NCBI RefSeq assembly: GCF_014489575.1
Contig: NZ_CP060789.1
Location: forward strand, 1,426,001 to 1,490,000
Source of the DNA: Tessaracoccus defluvii
GTDB taxonomy: Bacteria; Actinomycetota; Actinomycetes; Propionibacteriales; Propionibacteriaceae
Direction: 5' to 3'
DNA: 64,000 nt
Position 1 is the first letter of the stretch. Every line of letters starts with the position of its first letter. Of this stretch, positions 57,477 to 64,000 are shown piece after piece. The notes under the pieces were generated by a model, which was not told the origin of the DNA, searched no databases, and saw only the letters and a program-made list of their open reading frames with translations. Made by a program: the position numbers and the translations under genes.

Positions 57477-59977
57477 CGGTCCTCATCCTCCATCAGGGGC
57501 GTCTCGCCTCCGTTCTCGTCGACGTTGTCGTCGTCCTCGTCGGACGGGGGTTCGCTGGTCTCGTCGTCGGCCGTGTCAGAGTCAGCAGACTCATCGTCGT
57601 CAGAATCCTCGTCATCCGCCGCGTCCTCAGATCCTGCATCGGAGTCGGCGCCGTCGTCCTCAGATTCGTCGTCTTCCGACCCGGCATCGGAGTCATCGAG
57701 ATCCGAGTCGTCATCCTCGGACTCGTCGTCGTCAGAATCCTGGTCATCCTCCGACTCGTCGTCGTCAGAATCCTCGTCGGAGTCGGAGTCAGTGGACTCG
57801 TCGTCGTCAGAATCCTCGTCGTCCTCATCGTCGTAGTCGGCGAGCGAGTCCGGGAGGACGACGCCGTCGAGGAGCGCGAGGCGATCCGAGATGTCGAGTT
57901 CGGCGCCGCGGTCGAGTTCGGCGGCCTGCGAGAAGAGGTCGTGGGCGCCGATGGTGTCGCCCTCCTGCTCGAGGAGGTCGGCGAGTGCGTACCTGAGACG
58001 GGCCTGTGCGAGGGGTGCGCCGATCCGGCGGTCGATCGCCGAGCTCAGGAGCCGCTTGGCCTCGGCCCGCTGGCCGAGATCGTCGCGGATGCCGGCCTCG
58101 ACGAGGAGGCATTCGATGCGCAGGTTGATGTCGCGGGTCTGCGTATCCAGTTCGGCGAGAACTGCCAGCGCCTCACGGTGACGCCCGAGCGCCCGCTCGC
58201 AGTCTGCGATGACGGGCAGTAGTTCGTCGCCTCCCGACATCCGGCGGATGGCCCGGAACTCACGCAGCGCGACCGCATACTCGCCAGCGGCGTAGGCGGT
58301 CTCGGCAGCAGCCTCCCTGACCACGGGAAGGCGCCCGGCGCGGCGTCGCGCGGCCTCGGCATGCCGGTAGGCAAGCTCGGGGTCGGTGTCGATCAGCTGT
58401 CCGGCAGCCCAGATGTGGGCCCCGACCTTGTCGGCCAGGTCCTTGGGCAGCCCCTTCAGTTCGGCGCGCACGCCAATCGGCAGCGACTTGTCGTCGAAGG
58501 TCTCCGGGGGCGCCGGCTCATCGGCGCGGGGAGCGGTGCCGGGACGGTACACCTTCTCCTCGTCGGAGCGGCGCTCATCCCTGAAGTCTCGTCGGTCGTC
58601 CCCGCGGTAGCCGCCCTCGCGACGATCCCCCTGGTAGCCACCCTCGCGACGATCTCCACCTCGGGAATCTCCACCGCGGTAGCCGCCCTCGCGGCGGTCT
58701 CCGCCGCCCTGGTAACCACCCTCACGGCGCTGGCCCTGGTAGCCACCCTCGCGACGATCTCCGCCTCGGGAGTCTCCACCGCGGTAGCCGCCTTCGCGGC
58801 GGTCTCCGCCGCCCTGGTAACCACCTTCGCGGCGATCTCCGCCTCGGGAGTCTCCACCGCGGTAACCACCTTCGCGGCGGTCTCCGCCGCCCTGATAGCC
58901 ACCCTCGCGGCGCTGACCCTGGTAACCACCTTCACGACGATCTCCGCCTCGGGAGTCACCACCGCGGTAGCCACCTTCGCGACGCTCTCCGCCACCCTGG
59001 TAACCACCCTCACGGCGCTGACCCTGGTAACCACCTTCGCGGCGCTGGCCCTGGTAACCACCCTCGCGACGATCTCCGCCACGCGAGTCTCCACCGCGGT
59101 AACCACCTTCGCGGCGGTCTCCGCCGCCCTGGTAACCACCCTCACGACGCTGACCCTGGTAACCACCCTCGCGACGGTCCCCACCTCGGGAGTCTCCACC
59201 GCGGTAACCACCTTCGCGGCGGTCTCCGCCGCCCTGGTAACCACCCTCACTGCGCTGACCCTGGTAACCACCCTCACGACGATCCCCGCCGCCCTGGTAA
59301 CCACCCTCACGGCGCTGACCCTGGTAACCACCTTCGCGACGGTCACCGCCACGGGAGTCTCCACCGCGGTAACCACCTTCGCGACGGTCACCGCCACGGG
59401 AGTCTCCACCGCGGTAACCACCTTCGCGACGATCTCCGCCACGGGAGTCTCCACCGCGGTAACCACCTTCGCGACGATCTCCGCCGCCCTGGTAACCACC
59501 CTCACGGCGCTGACCCTGGTAGCCACCCTCGCGGCGATCTCCGCCGCCCTGGTAACCACCCTCGCGACGCTGACCCTGGTAACCACCCTCACGGCGATCC
59601 CCGCCACGGGAGTCTCCACCGCGGTAACCACCTTCGCGACGGTCCCCGCCGCCCTGGTAACCACCCTCACGACGCTGACCCTGGTAACCACCCTCACGAC
59701 GATCCCCACCACGAGAGTCACCACCGCGGTAACCACCTTCGCGACGGTCCCCGCCGCCCTGGTAACCACCCTCACGACGCTGACCCTGGTAACCACCCTC
59801 ACGACGATCCCCGCCACGAGAGTCACCACCGCGGTAACCGCCCTCACGACGATCGCCCTGGAAACCACCGTCACGACGGTTGGAGCCGGAGCGGGAGTTA
59901 TCGCCGCCCTTGTCACCGCCTTCGGAGCGGTCGCTTCGCGAGGGGTTCTCGCCGGGGGTCTGGTTATCAGAAGACAT
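57473..59977 (-). CDS. RGG/EGGY-repeat, helical-domain, acidic-tail protein
   Basis: I chose the start MSSDNQTPGENPSRSDRSEG at 59977, giving 834 residues. Residues 43 to about 470 are 36 EGGY repeats in three spellings (RREGGYRGGDSRGGD, RREGGYQGQ, RREGGYQGGGD). Residues about 490-710 form an alpha-helical, TPR-like domain (ELAYRHAEAARRRAGRLPVVREAAAETAYAAGEYAVALREFRA). Residues 714-834 are almost wholly Asp, Glu and Ser. The helical domain holds the position of Rv1691, a TPR protein in M. tuberculosis. Arg/Gly/Tyr repeats resemble RNA-binding and condensate-forming proteins and the tails of bacterial DEAD-box helicases. RNA binding is inference. Confidence 0.85.
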   Translation of the reverse strand: MSSDNQTPGENPSRSDRSEGGDKGGDNSRSGSNRRDGGFQGDRREGGYRGGDSRGGDRREGGYQGQRREGGYQGGGDRREGGYRGGDSRGGDRREGGYQGQRREGGYQGGGDRREGGYRGGDSRGGDRREGGYQGQRREGGYQGGGDRREGGYQGQRREGGYQGGGDRREGGYRGGDSRGGDRREGGYRGGDSRGGDRREGGYRGGDSRGGDRREGGYQGQRREGGYQGGGDRREGGYQGQRSEGGYQGGGDRREGGYRGGDSRGGDRREGGYQGQRREGGYQGGGDRREGGYRGGDSRGGDRREGGYQGQRREGGYQGQRREGGYQGGGERREGGYRGGDSRGGDRREGGYQGQRREGGYQGGGDRREGGYRGGDSRGGDRREGGYQGGGDRREGGYRGGDSRGGDRREGGYQGQRREGGYQGGGDRREGGYRGGDSRGGDRREGGYQGDRREGGYRGDDRRDFRDERRSDEEKVYRPGTAPRADEPAPPETFDDKSLPIGVRAELKGLPKDLADKVGAHIWAAGQLIDTDPELAYRHAEAARRRAGRLPVVREAAAETAYAAGEYAVALREFRAIRRMSGGDELLPVIADCERALGRHREALAVLAELDTQTRDINLRIECLLVEAGIRDDLGQRAEAKRLLSSAIDRRIGAPLAQARLRYALADLLEQEGDTIGAHDLFSQAAELDRGAELDISDRLALLDGVVLPDSLADYDDEDDEDSDDDESTDSDSDEDSDDDESEDDQDSDDDESEDDDSDLDDSDAGSEDDESEDDGADSDAGSEDAADDEDSDDDESADSDTADDETSEPPSDEDDDNVDENGGETPLMEDEDR
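58625..59851 (-). repeat. Coding repeats of the RGG/EGGY protein
   Basis: Units of 45, 27 and 33 bases alternate, often as a 105-base triad (15+9+11 residues). The three types number 12, 11 and 11 plus two divergent end units. Units are nearly identical in DNA, with small codon differences, so they are recent expansions prone to slippage and to assembly errors. Confidence 0.9.
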
Positions 59978-60107
59978 AGCGTCTATCTTCCCAGGCTCGG
60001 CCCTCGACACCGAATCGAAGGGGAAAGCGAACAAGGGCCCGCGGCGCTGAGTCTCGCTCGCACACGGCTCGGTGCAGCCTTGCGTTGGACCTGGCCCAGC
60101 GCTACGT

Positions 60108-61869
60108 CCTGAGTTACCGGATTCATGCCCCCACGCCACGTCGGAAAGACCCGGTTCGGGACACCTCGCCCCAGTACCGCCGAGGAGCGGCTCCTTGCGG
60201 CGCTTGACGCAGGCCTTCGTGCCCTGGCCTGACTTCCACAAGTACTCCTGATCGGCCGGACTGAGGGGCTTGTCGGGCCTGTTTGGGTGCCGGTTTTGGG
60301 GCACTAATCGGGGGTAGAGTGCGGGTGTGAGTCCGTTCGTGCGGAAGGTGAAGACCGCGTCGGGGGCGACGGCGGTCCAGATCGTCGAGAAGCGCAACGG
60401 TCGCCGCAGGATCCTCGAGCATGTGGGCTCGGCTCACGACGAGACCGAGCTCGCGGTGCTACTCAGCGCCGCCCAGCAGCGGGTCCATGGCGTCCAGGAC
60501 GAGATGCTGCTCGTGGAGCAGCCCAGACGGGAACCGGTCGGGCCGATCGTGGAACACGCGTCGAGCGAGGTGCTGTGGCGGGTGCTGACTGACGCCTATG
60601 CGCGGCTCGGGTTCGACCAGATCAACGACGAAGTGTTCAAAGCGCTGGTCACGGCGCGGATCATCGAGCCGACCTCGAAGCAGGACACTCTGCGCGTGTT
60701 GGGTGACTTGGGTCTGCCGGTGCCGCACTTGAATACCCTCTACAACTGTCTGCGGCGGTGCGTGGAGCGTGACTACCGCAGCACGATCGCCGCCTCCTGC
60801 TGGGCCCACGCGACCGCCCGCGGGCCCGTGGCGCTGGTGATGTACGACCTGACCACACTGCATTTCGAGGTCACCAACGAAGACCGGCTTCGCAAGGTCG
60901 GGATGAGCAAGGAACGCCGCGTCGACCCCCAGGTCACCGTCGGGTTGCTGGTCACCGCCGACGGGTTCCCGCTCGAGGTCGCCCTCTTCGAGGGCAACAA
61001 GGCAGAGACCAAGACCCTGATCCCGGTGATTGAGCAGTTCAAGACCCGCCACGGCATCAAGGAGCTGGTCGTCGTCGCCGACGCCGGCATGCTGTCGGCG
61101 GACAACCTCAACGGCCTCGAAGACGCCGGATGCCGGTTCATCGTCGCCTCCCGCCAGTCGCACGTGCCCTACGACCTGGGCGACCACTTCGAACGCCACG
61201 GCAACTACACCCCGACGATTCGACCATCGAGACCACCCGCGACATGGGCACCGGCCGGCAGCGACGCACCCGCCGGGTGGTGTATCACTACTCGTTCAAG
61301 CGTCACAAGCGCGACGACAAGACCATCAACGCCCAGGTCGTCAAGGCCGAGAAGGTCGCCGACGGGCTACGACCCGTCGCCCGGGACCGGTTCGTGACGG
61401 TGACCACCGACGCCGACGGGAAGAAGGCCGAGGTCAACTGGGACGTCATCGAACGGGCCAGGTTCTGCGCCGGGTTCAAGGGCTACGTCACCAACATCAG
61501 CACCGACGTCATGGACGGCGCAGCGGTGGTGGCCGCCTACCGGGACCTGTGGCACGTCGAAGAGTCCTTCCGGATGGCCAAGGGAGACCTCCAAGCCAGA
61601 CCGATCTTCCACCGCAAACGCGAACCGATCGAGGCCCACCTGACCGTCGTGTTCGCCGCGCTCGCGGTCGCCCGGCACCTCCAGGACCAGACCGGTGTCA
61701 GCATCAAGCGCCTCGTGCAGACCCTGCGACCCCTCCAGAGCGTCATGATCACCGTCGCCGGCCAGCCCATCCAGGCCCAACCACGGCTCACCGCGGAAGC
61801 CGAAGCCATCCTCACCAAGATCCCTGGTCGAGCGGGGCACTAAATCAGGCCCGAATTGTTGAACTCAGG
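60108..61869 (+). mobile_element. Second IS1634-type insertion sequence
   Basis: The transposase-containing element has AACTCAGG at 61862-61869 and CCTGAGTT at 60108-60115, matching the outer 8 bases of the first element's ends. The right end continues GGGGCACTAA like the first. The left end is less sure: the leader before the transposase is about 108 bases longer than in the other copy. No target duplication is visible outside these ends. Confidence 0.65.
60327..61843 (+). CDS. IS1634-family transposase (one apparent frameshift)
   Basis: It uses a GTG start (MSPFVRKVKTASGATAVQIVEKRNG) and is homologous to the transposase at 54120-55676 throughout. MYDLTTLHFEVTNEDR and VVVADAGMLSADNLNGL hold the two Asp, and YRDLWHVEESFRMAKGDL the Glu. 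The frame breaks at about 61213 (a C-run in HGNYTPDDSTIE). One added base gives 505 residues. It is inactive if the break is real. Confidence 0.85.
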
Positions 61870-61929
61870 CCTGAGGCAGCCACCCCCGGCCGGGCCCGCA
61901 GGAGCCACGTACTCGTCGGGGTCGACCTC

Positions 61930-62515
61930 GTGAACCTCGACGGCCGTCACCGGCCGCCGATCACGGGCACCCGGGTACCTGCCGTGCATAAATCTGGCTC
62001 TGGCGTGCATTCGTATGGCTCTGGCGGCCGCTACGGCATAGACGCCACAGCCGCCGCTAGGTGGAGCTTCGTGCACGGCGACAGGGCTGTGGACGCAGCA
62101 ACAGAGATTCCTTGTAGAAGGGGCACACCTCGACGGCGGTCACCCCACCGTCGACAATTACGGCCACGCCCACGCCTCGCGGGCCGTGCATAAATCCGGC
62201 TCTGGCGTGCATTCAGCTGGCTCTGGCCGCCGCTACGGCATATACGCCACGTCCGCCGCCAGGCGGAGATTCGTGCACGGGGACAGGGACGCGGGCGCAT
62301 CAGTAGAGGTTGCTTGTTGAAGGGGCGCACGTCGACGGCGACCACCTCGCCGTCGACACTTACGGCGCACACGACGCAGCCCGGGGCGTGCATAAATCTG
62401 GCTGCGGCGTGCATTCAGCTGGCCCTAGCGGCCGTTACGGCATATACGCTCACGTCCGCCGCCAGGCGGAGATTCGTGCACACGGAGGGACGCATCGGCA
62501 GAGGTTCGTCGCCCA
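61930..62515. repeat. 202-bp tandem repeats containing paired 21-bp direct repeats
   Basis: Three copies have the conserved start GTGCATAAATC at 61984, 62186 and 62388, exactly 202 bases apart; the first is shorter upstream and the last ends about 62515. Each begins with two 21-bp direct repeats of form GTGCAT-N5-TGGCTCTGGC-like, giving six in all (61984-62025, 62186-62227, 62388-62429). Later in each unit come a TACGGCATA element and, in the last two, a CCGCCGCCAGGCGG hairpin. No convincing gene lies here. The array fills the gap between the second insertion element and the rRNA terminator. Confidence 0.85.
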
Positions 62516-62542
62516 CCCAGACATGAAACCCCCGGGAAATGC

Positions 62543-62577
62543 AAAATACCCCCGAACCAAAGGTTCGGGGGTATTTT
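62543..62577. terminator. rRNA operon terminator
   Basis: AAAATACCCCCGAACC (62543-62558) and GGTTCGGGGGTATTTT (62562-62577) form a perfect 16-bp stem with an AAA loop. On the minus strand it lies just after the 5S gene and ends in Ts, so it closes the rRNA transcript. It could work in both directions. Confidence 0.9.
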
Positions 62578-62583
62578 AATAAG

Positions 62584-62701
62584 TCCGGCGGCGTCCTAGT
62601 CTCCCACAGCGTCCCCGCTGCAGTACAATCGGCGCTGAAAGGCTTAACTTCCGGGTTCGGGATGGGACCGGGTGTTTCCCTTTCGCTATGACCACCGAAA
62701 C
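62584..62701 (-). rRNA. rrf: 5S ribosomal RNA
   Basis: The minus strand reads GTTTCGGTGGTCATAGCG, then GGGAAACACCCGGTCCCATC and CCGAACCCGGAAGTTAAGCC, the universal 5S core, ending near CGCCGCCGGAC. The ends are placed within a few bases by pairing CGGTGG with CCGCCG. It lies about 100 bases after the 23S 3' end. Confidence 0.93.
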
Positions 62702-62799
62702 ACTATTGAGATAGCGTCGGGCACAACAAACCAATCTTGATTTATAATGCTCCCGACCGTATCTCGGGAACCTCACAGTGGACGCGTAGCATCTTTGTA

Positions 62800-64000
<1,201 letters not shown>

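Noticed and set aside
58456..59916. 486-residue minus-strand frame with VVTRVS-like repeats
   Set aside because: It is another frame of the same repeat DNA; it lacks the helical domain and acidic tail and no operon neighbour couples to it.
58361..60112. Long plus-strand frame over the EGGY repeats (Val/Thr/Ala repeats)
   Set aside because: Antisense translation of a repetitive gene stays open by periodicity alone. It has no start signal, and it runs past the repeat gene's start into the second insertion element's edge.
62031..62414. Minus-strand frame with RIYARP and MHA-type repeats over the 202-bp array
   Set aside because: It opens inside repeats, codes nothing recognisable and lacks a ribosome-binding site. 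The DNA pattern (21-bp units) is conserved better than any protein reading.

Overview
The window is high-GC DNA from an actinobacterium. The gene families and gene order fit the Propionibacteriaceae (Tessaracoccus-like), but no 16S sequence is visible and the family assignment is an inference. Two blocks follow Mycobacterium tuberculosis gene order: TPR protein - HAD - small protein - tlyA - nadK - recN - pyrG - nudix - xerD - parA - scpA - scpB - rluB (43-60 kb), and helY - tatC - tatA - pafC - pafB (34-41 kb).

Layout. 0-1.2 kb: the end of a membrane transglutaminase and a DUF3040 protein. 1.2-7.1 kb: a DNA-damage mutagenesis operon (DUF6504 - HEPN - dnaE2 - dinB) with a near-perfect LexA box upstream. 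7-9.8 kb: a flavoprotein-like gene, a DUF222/HNH gene and a 43-bp repeat array. 9.9-13.6 kb: phosphate (PiT) and sulfate-type (SulP) transporters, the latter overlapping an ArsR regulator. 13.6-13.8 kb: tRNA-Glu and tRNA-Gln. 13.9-18.4 kb: CPBP protease, FAH-family hydrolase, citramalate synthase and leuB. 18.4-21 kb: an unusual WXG/lipase protein with a small partner. 21-28.6 kb: mgtE and a PTS sugar/polyol region (ptsH, 1-phosphofructokinase, DeoR regulator, ptsI, polyol dehydrogenase, truncated mtlA). 28.7-32.2 kb: ilvB-ilvN-ilvC behind a leader-peptide attenuator. 32.2-41 kb: HIT protein, hisF, helY, lipid kinase, tatC, tatA, pafC, pafB. 41-53.7 kb: gluQ, FKBP lipoprotein, rluB, scpB, scpA, parA, GNAT, xerD, nudix, pyrG, recN, nadK. 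53.7-56.3 kb: tlyA split by an IS1634-type element flanked by about 134-bp direct repeats. 56.3-60 kb: a small gene, a HAD hydrolase and a striking protein with 36 EGGY/RGG repeats, a helical (TPR-like) domain and a 121-residue acidic tail. 60-62.6 kb: a second IS1634-type element and a 202-bp tandem repeat array. 62.6-64 kb: 5S and partial 23S rRNA on the minus strand.

Branched-chain amino-acid synthesis (cimA, leuB, ilvBNC) is concentrated here, and ilvBNC appears to be controlled by attenuation. DNA damage functions recur: the LexA-boxed mutasome, pafBC and recN.

At least ten genes, including normally important ones (cimA, hisF, helY, ptsH), are broken by what look like single-base losses in short G or C runs. 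Adding one base per site restores family-typical lengths each time. I read this mainly as assembly consensus error, and annotate these genes across the break. By contrast, tlyA (IS insertion), mtlA (5' deletion) and a VOC gene (internal deletion) look really broken.
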